Part shown: piece after piece, positions 23,531 to 34,176 of the stretch
Position numbering within the stretch: position 1 is the stretch's first letter
Layout: the number at the start of each line of letters is the position of its first letter
Assembly: GCF_011075055.1 (NCBI RefSeq)
Contig: NC_058156.1
Span: 4,216,001 to 4,280,000 of the forward strand
Length of the DNA stretch: 64,000 nucleotides
Source of the DNA: Mangifera indica
Taxonomy: Eukaryota > Streptophyta > Magnoliopsida > Sapindales > Anacardiaceae
Reading direction: 5' to 3'
Notes under the pieces: generated by a model
The model's database searches: none
What the model was told of the DNA's origin: nothing
The model's input: the letters and a program-made list of their open reading frames with translations, nothing else
Program-made: the position numbers and the translations under genes

Positions 23531-24309
23531 ACAAAAATAAGACTCTAACATCGTTTGGAAATTTATGTTAGATATAATTCACCATCCATTATCATGTATT
23601 TGAAACTATTAACAAGTGATCATTTTACTGCACACTTTACAGATTATTATTTTAATGAGACAATATTCCCAGCTTTAAGGGAAAAGAAAATGCCTTATGA
23701 AGTTAGACAAGAATCCACTTGGCACTTACCTATCATATCTTATTTAGATTTTCACACATCCCTAAGTGAAATTGAAGTATAGAGGATAGTGCACTTACAA
23801 ATTATTGTCAACTAAATACCTGATGCATTTATGGATATGACAAAAGTGACAACATCAAACATAACAGCTACCAACACACTAGTAAGAATTAACGTGACTA
23901 CTATGCCATGACTGATCAATCTATTACACACTAAAAGCATGATAGGCCTATTGGATTGAAAGATAGTATTCCTAAAAAAAGAAAGACAAAGAATCAAATA
24001 AATATCAACCATGATGATCCTAAAATAGTTGAAAAGTCCACACTCATTGATATTTCTTCAAAAGAGATTATGTTCTCTAAAGAGATCAGCGCCCTGAAAT
24101 GAAACAAACTCATAAAATATAGGAAAATGAGAATACACAAACTTCTATAAATTATGCTTATACAAGAGAGATATGGAACTGTGATACAGTTAATATTAAT
24201 AATGTATTTTCATTCATAGTAGCTACTAAAATTATGTATGACGATGTTTTTGAACCATAAATGATAGATGAAAATAGACAAATACATGACTGGCCTAAAT
24301 GGAAAGAAA
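23530..24309 (+). pseudogene. Integrase-RT connecting region (second copia)
   Basis: 23555-23782 is an open fragment ending near PIISYLDFHTSLSE. The rest to 24309 has stops but still ends with RQIHDWPKWKETIQ (about 24275-24312), the phrase that opens the RT domain. The reading is then cut by the LINE and resumes at 29640. Confidence 0.7.
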
Positions 24310-24618
24310 CAATTCAGTATGGTATGGGCAAAGATTTTTAATCTTCCTCTTGAGTACTGGAACCCTAAAGGCCTAAGTTACATTATGAATGGTTTGGGGT
24401 GCCCTTTCTATTTAGATATCATTACAGAGGAGGGTTCAAGGTTGAAATTTGCTATGGTTTGTATAAAAATGAATGTAAATAATAGTTCCCCTGATTTTAT
24501 TGATCTTATTCTTCTAAATGATGAAAAGACTGAATTAAAAATGGAGTTCAGTTGGAGGCCTATAAAATGTACCTTATGTAATGCTTTTAGGCATTTCAAA
24601 GATGAATGCAAGATGTAG
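24310..24618 (+). pseudogene. LINE ORF1 C-terminal fragment with zinc knuckle
   Basis: The frame opens in copia sequence (ATG 24268) and runs into LINE sequence, making an artificial fusion of 116 codons. VWAKIFNLPLEYWNPKGLSY then FAMVCIKM match the DUF4283-type domain end, and the WRPIKCTLCNAFRHFKDEC tail is a CX2CX4HX4C knuckle. The family binds RNA. A lysine-rich tail with stops follows (24619-25200), with an open piece at 24820-25020. Confidence 0.85.
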
Positions 24619-25240
24619 AACGAGTTTGAAGAAAGAAGGAAACCATAGGTTGTAAAAGAGGAGTTGAGAAAGGTAAAGGTAAAGGTAAGTAGAGGGAAAA
24701 GAATTAGTAATGAACAAAGATTTAAGGAGAAGAGAATAAGGCCTCCTATTGTTGTATATAATGCGAAGGGAAAGGAGAATAAAAGGGAGGAGCCAAAGTG
24801 TTGAAATAGATTTGTTGCTTTGGAAGAAGTTATCACAAAGGTAAGGAAAAGTAAACATGAAACTGTCTTGCCCCCGTATATTTTGTCTAAGATAAAGAAC
24901 ATAAAGAATAAGAATATTGAAAAGGTGTTAGAAGTGGCTAAAGACGCATGCCAGGATTTAAGTAAACAATATGGTATAGCAAATTCTTTGGTGATAGAAT
25001 CAACTTTAGAAAATGTGTAAGGTGGGAAGAAGGAAATAAATGAGCTAACATGTCGTGAAGCTAACTTTGAGAAAGGAAACGGTGTTGCACTAGTGGACTG
25101 CCTCTCTCAAAAAACTATTCCTTCGGTTAAATTAAAAAATGAAGATGAGAAAGATAGAATAGGTAAGAATAACTAGAAAAAGAAAAAGAAAAAGAAAGAA
25201 GGGATGATGTTGAGCAAACCTTATTTAAAATTCTTCATTA

Positions 25241-25740
25241 TCCATGGTTAAACTTGGAAGTTGGAATATGAAGGGGCTTAATTCCCCTATAAAACAAAAA
25301 GAAATAAAAGTTTGGTTAAATAGGAATAGAATTATAGTGGCGAGAATTCTTCAAACACAAGTAAAGAAGGAAAGACCTTAACTAGTGTTTAATTCCTTTT
25401 TACAAAAATTGAGAATTCACAGATAATTATAGATAGAGTGAAGGGATAGAATTTGGGTGTTATGGGACAAGGAAAATATCGACTTAGTGGATAGAATGAC
25501 ATCTTCACAAATGGTTTATTGTAAGGTGTTTGTGAAAGACACCCATAAATCCATATGTTGTATTTTTGTTTATGCTAGTAATAATCCATTGGAAAGAAAA
25601 ATTGCTTAGAAGGATATAATGGAGGTGGTTAGTGCTAAAGATAGTTGGCCCTGTGTGGTTATGGGTGATTTCAACGCCATTTGTTATGGTATGGAAAAAA
25701 ATTAGTGGAAGACCCTTTGATAATGCTTTTAGCAATGACC
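25241..25740 (+). pseudogene. LINE endonuclease (EEP family) remnant
   Basis: Starts MVKLGSWNMKGLNSPIKQKE, the usual plant LINE endonuclease opening. The motif normally ETRV is QTQV at about 25350, so the catalytic Glu is lost. VVMGDFNAI at about 25660-25685 retains the conserved Asp-Asn. The enzyme would nick target DNA to prime reverse transcription. Several stops lie between. Confidence 0.85.
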
Positions 25741-26399
25741 TTTAAAAGATGTGTTATAAAGCGAAGTTAGAGGATCTTAAATTTAGTGGCAACCTTTTCA
25801 GTTAGAAAGACAGGAATGAAAGTGATAGAAGAATAAACTGCAAATTGGATAAAGAGCTCTTTAATGATACTTAGGTAAACGATTTTCTAAACTCCTTCTC
25901 CTTTTTTGATAATTCATCTTTATCTGACCATAGCTTATATGTTGTTCATTGTGGGAGGTTACAGTGACTCAAAAAGTCTCATTTAAATTTTACAATTTTT
26001 GGGTTGATCACAAAAGTTTTTTGCCAACAGTAGAGGAAGTTTGGAGGAAGAATATTGAAGGCAGTCTTATGTTTAGGTTGATCTCTAAACTAAAGCTTCT
26101 TAAAGTTGAACTAAGGAAACTTAATAAAAAAGAGTTTTATAATATTTTAGAAAGAGTTAAACGGCTAAGAAGGACTTATTGAGCACCCAAGTTGCAAAAA
26201 GAAGGAGCCCGAATGACTATTAGCTAACTAAGATGGAAAAGAGGAAATTTGTTAAGCTAATTACCTTGAATAAAGTTGAGGAAAGTCTTCAAAAGCAAAA
26301 ATCTAGAATAAATTGGCTTAAAAAAAGGACAACAACATGAGTTTCTTCTTAAGAGTGTAAATAAGAGAAGGAATAAGAATAAAATTACTTCTATTCGAA

Positions 26400-27830
26400 A
26401 GGAAGATAGAAGCATGAAGAATGATAATGTAAGAATCAAAGAGACTTTTATTGATTATTATAAGGAAATATTTAACTATGGAAAAGATAAAAGTAGTTTT
26501 GAGGGGGTTAATGAGGTGATCAATAAGAGAATCCTAGAAGACTTAGCTTGTGATATGAATGGTGAAGTTACTAGAGAGGAAATTGAAAGATCAATTTTTG
26601 GGATGGCCAAAAACAAAGTGGTGTTTTTCAAGAAGACATGACAAATTATAGGAGATGATATTGTGGAAGCTATCAAGAGTTTTTTTTTTTTTTTTTTTTT
26701 GCTTTAGAAAGCTCTTAAAAGAAGTCAATTGCACCATTATTGTGTTTGTTCCTAAAATGCCCAACCATTATTCTTGTAATGATTTTAGGCTAATATCTTG
26801 TTGTAATAAAATCTACAAATGTATTATCAAGATTTTGGCTAATAGAATTGAAAGGGTACTCCCTTTGATTGTTAATTTGGCCCAAGGTCCTTTTGTGGAA
26901 GGAAGAAAAATTAAAGATAACATTATCCTTTGCCAAAATCTCCTCTTAAATTATCATAGACCATTTAATAAAAGCAAAAATTGGGTAATGAAAATAGTGC
27001 ATTGGATTTGGGAATGCATTTCCACTTCTAAGTTCTCTATAGCCATGAATAAGGAACTTGCAGGGTTCCTTGGTAGTAAAGGGACCTTATGTCCTTTTAT
27101 TTATTTGTTATTACTATAGAAGTGTTATCAGGCCTTCTTAGCAAAGTTGGAGAGAACTCGTCTTTCCAATACCACTTACATTATAGAACTTTATGATTTA
27201 ATCACTTATGTTTTGCAAATGACTTGATGATATTTTGTAGGGTAGAAAGAAGTTCAATTATATTGCTCAAGCAAGCTTTTGATATTTTCTCCAAGTGGAT
27301 AGGTCGCTATGCAAATCCTTCTAAGAGTCTATTTTCTTTTTAGGTGTTTCAAATAGAGTCAAGTTGGAGCTAGTAGGGCTTATGGGCTTTGAAGTGGGTT
27401 GCCTTTCTTTTAGATATCTTGGAGTGCCTCTCATCACCACTAAACTTAAGAAATTAGATTGCTCTTTGCTAATTAAGAAAATTCTTGGGTGGATATCCTC
27501 TTGGAGATGCAAACTCTTGTCATATGTAGGTAGACTTACTCTTATAAAATCGATTTTGGTAAGTATTCAAATGTATTGGTTGGTCATCTTCATTCTCCCT
27601 TTTAGTCTTCTTATGGAAATTGAGAGCTTTATTAGAGTTTTCCTGTGGTCAAAAGTTGATCTCAATATGCATAAAGCAAAGGTATCATGGGAAGGTGTTT
27701 GTATCCCCTTTGATGAAAACGGGCTTGGTAGTATAAGACTCAATGAGTGGAATAAAACAATAATGGTATATATGACATCTTTCCTAACTGAATGCTACTT
27801 CTATTTGGGTTCGTTGGGCTAAAATCCACT
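26400..27830 (+). pseudogene. LINE reverse transcriptase remnant
   Basis: Landmarks: DYYKEIFNY (26450), a T-run at about 26681-26699 that shifts frame, KLLKEVNCTIIVFVPK (26710), DFRLISCCNKIYKCIIKILANR (26780), GPFVEGRKIKDNI. The segment that should follow KSKNWVMKI with the first catalytic Asp is deleted, and the text resumes at WECISTSKFSIAMN. The second catalytic box FADD reads FAND at 27212-27223. 27364-27822 is open and holds the thumb region (FRYLGVPL, LSYVGRLTLIKSIL). Inactive by deletion and substitution. Confidence 0.87.
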
Positions 27831-28169
27831 TGCTTAAAAATTGATCTATTTGGGAAGTGGCTATCCCTTAAAATTATGCTTGGGTTGGGTGGAGCATTCT
27901 TAAGCAAAGTGAAGATATAAGGCATTACTTTAGCTACATCATAGGCGATGGGGAAAGCATATCCTTGTGGTATGTGATTGACATCCTCAAGGACCCATTT
28001 TGGAAAAATACGGGGAAAAAATCATTTTTAAAGCGGAATCCACAAAAAAGGCTAAGGTGAAGGAGTTTATTAAAAATGGTAAATGGAAATGGCCTACGGC
28101 TAACTCAACAATTTTGATGAAGATTAAAAATACTGCTTTTCATAGGCCTCATAGGGGAGAAGATAAAAT

Positions 28170-28560
28170 TATTTAGAACTTAAATACGTAGGAAAATTTC
28201 AATATTAGACCAATTTGGGAAGTTCTAAGAAAGAGAGGGAGAATTATAACTTGGCATCATCTTATTTGGTTTAAAAAACATGTTCTTAGACACTCTTTCA
28301 TAACATGGCTTGCTATAAAAGGTAGAACTTTTTACAAAAGACAGTATTGCAAAAATGGGGATGAATGTCAATACGATTTGTTGCTTTTGTAAAAATGCAA
28401 ATGAAACATTGGATCATCTTCTCTTTGCTTGTCATTTTACAACAAAAGTTTGGAAAGAGCTTATTGTTAACTGTGAGATGGAATATGATTTAAGAATGTG
28501 GAAAGAGTATGTTTCTCTTTTGGTAAGAATGGGATCAGGGGAAGTTGAAGCATAAAATAG
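28170..28560 (+). pseudogene. LINE zf-RVT C-terminal domain remnant
   Basis: About 28230-28330 reads WHHLIWFKKHVLRHSFITWLA, then the open frame 28355-28555 holds ICCFCKNANETLDHLLFACH, the CX2C...HX(4)C zinc-binding pattern (with F-C-K) of the domain that ends plant LINE ORF2 proteins. A frameshift separates the two. Confidence 0.85.
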
Positions 28561-29626
28561 GGATACTTTGCTTGAATGCTACTATTTATGCCTTATAGGG
28601 GGAAGGAATAAGAGATGTTTCTTGAATAAGGAGAAAGATGTAAATGTAATTATTAAGACTACAAAAGAGTTGGTGAGAGAACAACCCTCCAACTTTACAA
28701 AAATCAAAAGATCGACTGAACATGAAAAGATTGTAAGGAACTAGAATTTGTCAAGATGTATTTTTAGTGAGAAAGTGTGAAGTAGTTATAAATGGAGAAG
28801 TGAGGTTTCACTAACTGATCTTTTCTTTTGTAGGTTCTAGTTGTGAAAATACATATGTTGCCTAGCTCTAATAAGCTCGTAGCTTCTATGTTTCTGATAT
28901 TGCTCTCTGGCCTAGTTGTCTTTGGTTCCTATCCAATAAAGACTTGTTTTTTGTGGTGCTTAGAAATGGTAGTTGTTGTCTTATCTAGTCCTTTTTGGTT
29001 TATGCTCTAGTTCTAAGTTGGTGGATATAAGCTTTTCTAGTTTCTCTTCTACCAACGGTTGGGTAGTGTATTTGGGGCTATCTATCTATCATGAAGCTCA
29101 CTGGTTTCTTTGTGTTCAAATATCTCCTGTAGCTTAGCTGTCCCAGCTTTTTGTCAAGTGATGTCTTGTTATTTTTGGTGTTCATAAACAGTTGTTGCAC
29201 TACCAATTGACCGCTTGCCATATCTATTTTGATGTTATGCCAATGGATTATTCTACTGTGTTCTCTTACTCAAACTATTTGGGTTGTGTCTTTAAGGCAT
29301 TTTAAATTTAATGGTAGTTATTTTGTTGTTATGTTAGTAGCTCTCTTGCTTATTGATTTGTTATTGAATGTTGTGTCTAACAGATGTAGTTTTACTAGTT
29401 CTAGGTAGGAAACAATAGGTGTTTTTGGCTTTGGGGTTTCTGTTGTGGTATGGTGTGAGAGTTGTTTGGGGGGTCTTGCTATGTAATCAGTTTTTAGGGA
29501 ATGTTTTGTGGTTTGTTTTTTTGTACAACTTGTTATCTTGTTTCCTATCTCACTATTGTGTAAATAGTATTACAAGATGCGTTTAGTTTGTTTTCCTTTG
29601 GTTTTAGTTATACACACTTACTTACC
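28561..29626 (+). other. LINE 3' region
   Basis: No domain is readable. The sequence is T- and G-rich, unlike its surroundings, and leads straight into the A13 tail. Length of about 1 kb is long for a LINE 3' UTR, so the last part of ORF2 may be included. Confidence 0.55.
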
Positions 29627-29639
29627 AAAAAAAAAAAAA
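29627..29639 (+). other. LINE poly-A tail
   Basis: Thirteen A residues, after which copia RT wording resumes. Confidence 0.8.
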
Positions 29640-30113
29640 TTAGCTTCTAGTAAAACATCAAGTATTTAGACCTGTATTCTAAACACCTAAAACCTTCCAA
29701 CCCATTGAACATAAATGGTTATTTGTGAGAAAAAAAGAGATTGCTAGATATAAAGCAAAACTTGTAGCCTAAGGCTTTTCAGAAAGGTCAAGTATAAACT
29801 TTAATAAAACATAAGCACTTATGATGGATATAATCATATTCAGGTATTTGATCAGTTTAACAGTCTCTGAAGAATTGGATATATGTTTAATAGACATAGT
29901 TACTACTTATTTTTCTAGAAACTTGGATATTGAAATCTATATAAAACACCCTAAAAGATTTAAATTACCTGAGGTTGAAGCAAAAGGGGTTAATCCAAAA
30001 GGCATGTGCTCAATCAAGTTACAAAGATCATTGTATTGGTTAAAATAATCTGAAAGAATGTGGTATAATCATTTTAGTAAATACTTGAAAAAATAGGGTT
30101 ATGTGAATAATCT
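29640..30113 (+). pseudogene. copia RT fragment, continuation after the LINE
   Basis: Read in order: HKWLFVRKKRD, RYKAKLVA-stop-GFSER, then the open frame 29821-30048 with FRYLISLTVSEELDICLIDI (motif A Asp present), EIYIKHPKRFKLPE and MCSIKLQRSLYWLK, then RMWYNHFSKYL and GYVNN. The text stops at 30113, where a TGTAACA block begins, so motif C (YVDD) is absent. Confidence 0.87.
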
Positions 30114-31440
30114 TGTAACATCCACAGGTATGTTTGAAGTTATTTTGGTCTTTTTAGTATTTTTCTATTTGAAATTATGCTTGAGAAATTATTATGTGAA
30201 TTGTGGCATGCACGACCATGTAAGAGAGGCTACATACTCGTGCATGATGTGGAAGAGAGGGCAAAATGGTCTTTTCACATATTATAGGATTTAGTCAAAA
30301 TTGGTCTCTATGTACGTCGTGTAAGTAGGGTACATGATCATGTTTGGTAATTGAATTTTGAATTACAGGATAAGGATGTGCTTCGCAGGGATCACGTGAC
30401 GTGGCTTTAATGTTTCATAACTAGTGTACATACCTGTGTATGTCTAACCAACCTGAAAATAAAAACGCTTATAGAACGAGCAACACTTATTTTTTTCCCT
30501 TAATTTCTTTCAGCCAAACAAGAGAGGGAAAGTATTAGAGAGTGCCAAAGCTACTTCTTGTTAGGAGAGAAGCCTTTGAAACCATTTTAAGTCACAAGAA
30601 GACTATTATTGTCATCACACCAAGGTAAGTAGTGTCATTTCATATGTTCTTTTGAATTGAATTGTTTTTTATACTTCCGAAGTGAATATGCATATCTATA
30701 TGTATATATTGATAATTGAAGTAGGGATTGATTAGGTTTTGCATAGTTATTATTCAATGGTAGTTTAAAGTTACTTGATCTTGGTTAAGTGTTGTTTCTT
30801 TTTATATATGAGTAATGGTATCCTTGAATTGATGTATGGTGGTCTATTGGGGTTCATGAAAGGCTAGGATATTGAATATGTTTGATGTGCGAAGGAATGT
30901 ACTTTTGAAATGTAGAGTAGGATGAAATATGATCATAAGATGTGTGTTGTGCCATGTTAGTGATGTTTAAATTATAGATTCATGGATATATTGCGAAATA
31001 GGACTGTATGATAAGGTGTTGGCTATGAAATATGGGTTTTTGAAGTGTCTTGGTAAGATATAGTAGCCTAGAAAACACAAGAAAAGCTAGGTTTGGAATT
31101 TTGGGATTTCAGCGACACACACCCGCCTGCCTTTAGGGAAATTATAACCATATAAGTTGAATATATGAAAGTGTGCAATTAGAAATGTACAGATGCTTGT
31201 GTGATATGGGACATATAACTGTGTGTCATGCACCAAAGATACACTCTCATATGCTTAGAATGCATGTCATGTAAATTGAGTAACACACACCTGTGCACTT
31301 TTAGATAAACTTAGAAATAAAAACACTTAGAATTGATAAAGAATATATGAAGCTCTGATATGAATAAATGGGTAAGAAAAATGATAAATCTACCCTTATA
31401 AGGGTTGTTTTGGAGGAAAACCAACAATAAGACCCTATTG
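30114..31440 (+). repeat. LTR-like insertion beginning TGTAACATCC
   Basis: The start TGTAACATCCACAGGTA parallels the element-strand start of the gypsy LTR at 915-3001 (TGTAACACCCACAAGTA), and both carry short dyads such as ACAxxxxGTGTAT. After the first few hundred bases I cannot align them. It interrupts copia RT and reads as a solo LTR or truncated element of a related gypsy family. The right boundary is not clear; the figure given is where the sequence loses LTR character. Confidence 0.5.
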
Positions 31441-31530
31441 AAGACAACTCTGCTTTGATTTTTATCTTATTGAATTTTTCCTTTGTAAAGTTAATATAAT
31501 TATTTATAAGTAATGAAAATTCAAAGGTTA

Positions 31531-31888
31531 GTGTTATATATATTATGCCTTTCTGTCATGTGAACACATTTAATATTGGATAGAGTAACATTAAATTTTG
31601 GCTAAGGATGGAAAATCGAAGGAGTGCGTTTAATGCTCTTCATGACATCAAGATTCAAGACAAAGCTTGGAAATATATGAGAGCAACGGTGGAAATTTTT
31701 GTATAAATACTCTCCTACCCCCACATTTGAAACAACCTTTTCTCATTAAATAAGAAACATACTCACCCCTACCACCCCAATTTCCTTTGCAATTCCATGT
31801 CTTCTCTTATACTACCATAACATCTTAACTATATAAATCTTACATCTTTGAATTTGTAATCATACATTATTTCAATCACATTTAATCA
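31531..31888 (+). repeat. 3' LTR of the second copia element
   Basis: Aligns with 20543-20887 across the whole length, including the TATA-like TTTGTATAAATACTC at about 31696-31710. A purine-rich AAATTCAAAGGTTAG precedes it. The LTR ends about 190 bp upstream of the first ATG of the PIRL pseudogene. Confidence 0.82.
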
Positions 31889-32077
31889 TTGAAGTTAATA
31901 TTAGTGGAAACTTTTAAGCTAAAATTTTTGTTTGGAGCTTTGACCCAACATTCTCTCAATCAATACAAATAAAAATTGATGAACACCAAGGGAGGGCGGA
32001 GGTCTGAATTTGAATGAGCACTCCAGCCATTCTCTGTTGCTCTATTGCTGTTTTCTCCTCAATACCCTGAATCCTAG
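31889..32077 (+). other. Upstream region of the PIRL pseudogene
   Basis: No TATA box is evident. Around 32010-32060 the sequence becomes GC-richer and resembles a 5' UTR. An ATG at 32010 opens a different frame and is not the likely start. Confidence 0.4.
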
Positions 32078-33866
32078 ATGTATCCACATCCCACCAACTT
32101 CCCCCTTTTCTCTTACGTCATGGTCCGTCTCCCCTCTTTTGGACCTAGAACCACCGCCGGCTGCTTTACCTCCACCTCCACCGTGGAATACGACATCCAA
32201 CAACTCGATCCCTCTGTAGAGATAATTGTTGATCGAATGCCTCATTGGTCTGATTCCAAGCTTATCTCCTTCGTGAGGCACACCATTCACGACGTTTACC
32301 ACACCAGATCCATTCTCAAGGCTCTTGACCCACGCCCTGAGCACGAGACTGTCGACAATGCTAAAGCTAGACTCTCTGAAATTGAAAGCAGCCTGTCGAA
32401 ATCTCCGGAAGAAATCGTGCTAATGCCTCTCTGTTGAGGTGGATCGCTTGGACCGGTGGGCGTACCTGACAGCGAAAGAAAAGGAGTGTAGAGAAAATGC
32501 GAAGAAGGAAAAAAGCCTGTACATATCGGCTTTAAAAATGGATGAAATGCACGAGGCTTATGAGAAGATGTTGAAGGATGCAGAGGAGTGGTTGGTTAAG
32601 ATTTATGAGAAAGCGGAAAATGCGGATGGCGGTGAGGTCTTACCTGCTAGCGAAGAAGTCAATGAGGAAGTTGTTGGAGTGCTTCAAGATGCTCTTGGAA
32701 AGAGCTTGGGAAGAGTCGACTTGTCTTCTAGACTCAGGTTCTTGCTCGAAGCTTTTGGGAGGATATCTGGATTCAAAGTGTTTAATTTGTCTGATAATCA
32801 GCTTGAGGTAACATTTATTTCCTTAATTACATGATGAAATCTTTCATTTGATTTGATTTATTTACAATTGTGTGAAAAGTGTGGAATCATAACCATCAAG
32901 GGCTTACTTGTAACGTTTATTGAAATTAAAACTTGAGCTTGTTAGGATCATTTTTCAGGTGTTGGATATTCGATTATGTATCAGGTTATTCCTGACTCAA
33001 TAGCTGGATTAACGAATTAGGAAGAACTTTGTTTGGGTTCAAATCTTTTATAGAGTTGCTGCCTGACTCCATTGGATTATTGTACAATCTGAAAATCCTT
33101 GATGTTTCTTGGAACAAACTAAGTTTTTTGCCAGATTCCATTTGTCAATGCAGGTTAAAGTTAACCTTTTTCGTTCTTTTTAGACTTTTAATTTGTCCTG
33201 AATGATTCAGGTGATTGGTGGATCTCAGTGCTGCCTTCAACTGCCTATTGTACTTGGCAACTAATATTGGTTTTAAATTAATGAATCTACAGAATCTTTC
33301 AATTCCTTTGAATTGGCGAGATGAGGTCTTTGCAATATCTGGGTGCTCACTTCAATGAGCTCAATGGCCTTCCACTATCAATTGGAAAATTGACAAATCT
33401 TGAGATCCTCAAATTGAGCAAAAATTTCAGTGACTTGACTGAAACTTCCAGAAACCTTTGGTGATTTGATAAACCTGAAGGAACTTGATCTTACAACAAC
33501 CAGATTCAAGCTCTTCCTGAAACATATGGCTGACTTGAAAATTTGACCAAACTCAACCTGGACGAGAATCCTCTCGTAATTCCACCAGTGGAAGTTGTGA
33601 AGGAAGGAGTTGAAGCCGTAAAAAAATTTATGGCCAAGAGGTGGCTTGAACTACTAGTTGAGGAGGAAAGGAAAATAAAGGTGGAAGTAAGCGATGCAGC
33701 ACAGACTGGATGGTTGACCCGTAGTACCCCCTGGTTAAAAACTCATGTTTCCAGTGTTACTGAAACTGTCTCAGAATATATTGGAGCTGGGAGTCCTAGG
33801 GACCCATGCCATGATCAACAGCTTTCACTCCATGCTTCACGAATATCGAGTATCCAAATTCCTTAG
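32078..33866 (+). pseudogene. Plant intracellular Ras-group LRR protein (PIRL) pseudogene
   Basis: The reading MYPHPTNFPLFSYVMVRLPS, then ETVDNAKARLSEIESSLSK, DRLDRWAYLTAKEKECRE, MDEMHEAYEKMLKDAEE and EEVNEEVVGVLQDALGKSL is the N-terminal region of plant PIRLs (PIRL1/PIRL9 type), followed by leucine-rich repeats ([48 protein letters not shown]) and the C-terminal block 33543-33866 (LTKLNLDENPLVIPP, VKKFMAKRWLE, GWLTRSTPWLKT). Family role is intracellular LRR scaffolding. A 1-bp frameshift at about 32430, a stop at 33018-33020, and further frameshifts break it. It keeps introns (32808-32984 and one starting near 33157), so it is not a retrocopy. Confidence 0.88.
32808..32984 (+). other. Retained intron in the PIRL pseudogene
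   Basis: Donor GAG|GTAACA and acceptor TATCAG|GTTATTCC join the Glu of NQLE to the next LRR text IPDSIAGL exactly as expected. An upstream TTTTCAG at about 32958 is an alternative acceptor. Confidence 0.65.
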
Positions 33867-34176
33867 ATTTTTTGCTGTTAATATAGTTGCTCTTTCTTAT
33901 TCTATCTTAATCAATTAGTGCAGAGAATAAAAAGATGGAGAGCACAAAGAGATGAATCTCCAAAAATTTTGTTGCCTGTGAGTTTCTGATGGTAGAGGTC
34001 TCAGGTTACTTACTTATTACTATGTTTTTATTGTAGTGAAATGCCTTCAAATGTATATTAAAGAAACTGGAATTTGAAATGTTTATACCAGACCTTTTTC
34101 ATGTGATATATTAAAAAAAAAAAAGAGGTTATTGGATTTTCTTCTAATCAAAACCGATAGAATTTTCTATTAGAAT
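33867..34176. other. 3' flank of the PIRL pseudogene
   Basis: AT-rich, with AATAAA at about 33926-33931 as a possible polyadenylation signal and an A12 run near 34112-34124. No gene seen. Confidence 0.4.

Larger units (their letters stand above)
24310..29640 (+). mobile_element. 5'-truncated non-LTR retrotransposon (plant LINE) nested in copia
   Basis: About 5.3 kb on the plus strand: ORF1 C-terminus (24310-24618), endonuclease (25241-25720), RT (26400-27830), zf-RVT region (28170-28555), 3' region and A13 tail at 29627-29639. The left junction falls inside the copia RT start and the right junction resumes that same domain, which proves nesting. The ORF1 N-terminus is missing, as expected from incomplete reverse transcription. 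No target duplication is evident, and a few copia codons appear lost between the two flanks. Confidence 0.88.
20543..31888 (+). mobile_element. Second Ty1/copia element, short LTRs, split by nested insertions
   Basis: LTRs of about 345-358 bp at 20543-20887 and 31531-31888 enclose copia gag (21330-22110), integrase (22840-23530) and RT (29640-30113) on the plus strand. The gag and RT wording fits the Retrofit/Ale-like group. A LINE interrupts the RT start at about 24310-29640 and a TGTAACA-starting block follows at 30114. AAGTTA occurs just before the left LTR (20537-20542) and three bases after the right LTR (31892-31897), a possible imperfect target duplication. RNase H is missing. Confidence 0.82.

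Noticed and set aside
24408..24902. 164-codon and 94-codon minus-strand frames
   Set aside because: They are shadows of the LINE ORF1 lying on the plus strand, which has the zinc-knuckle text.
32042..32344. 100-codon minus-strand frame with Gly-rich text
   Set aside because: It mirrors the PIRL first exon, which is supported on the plus strand.
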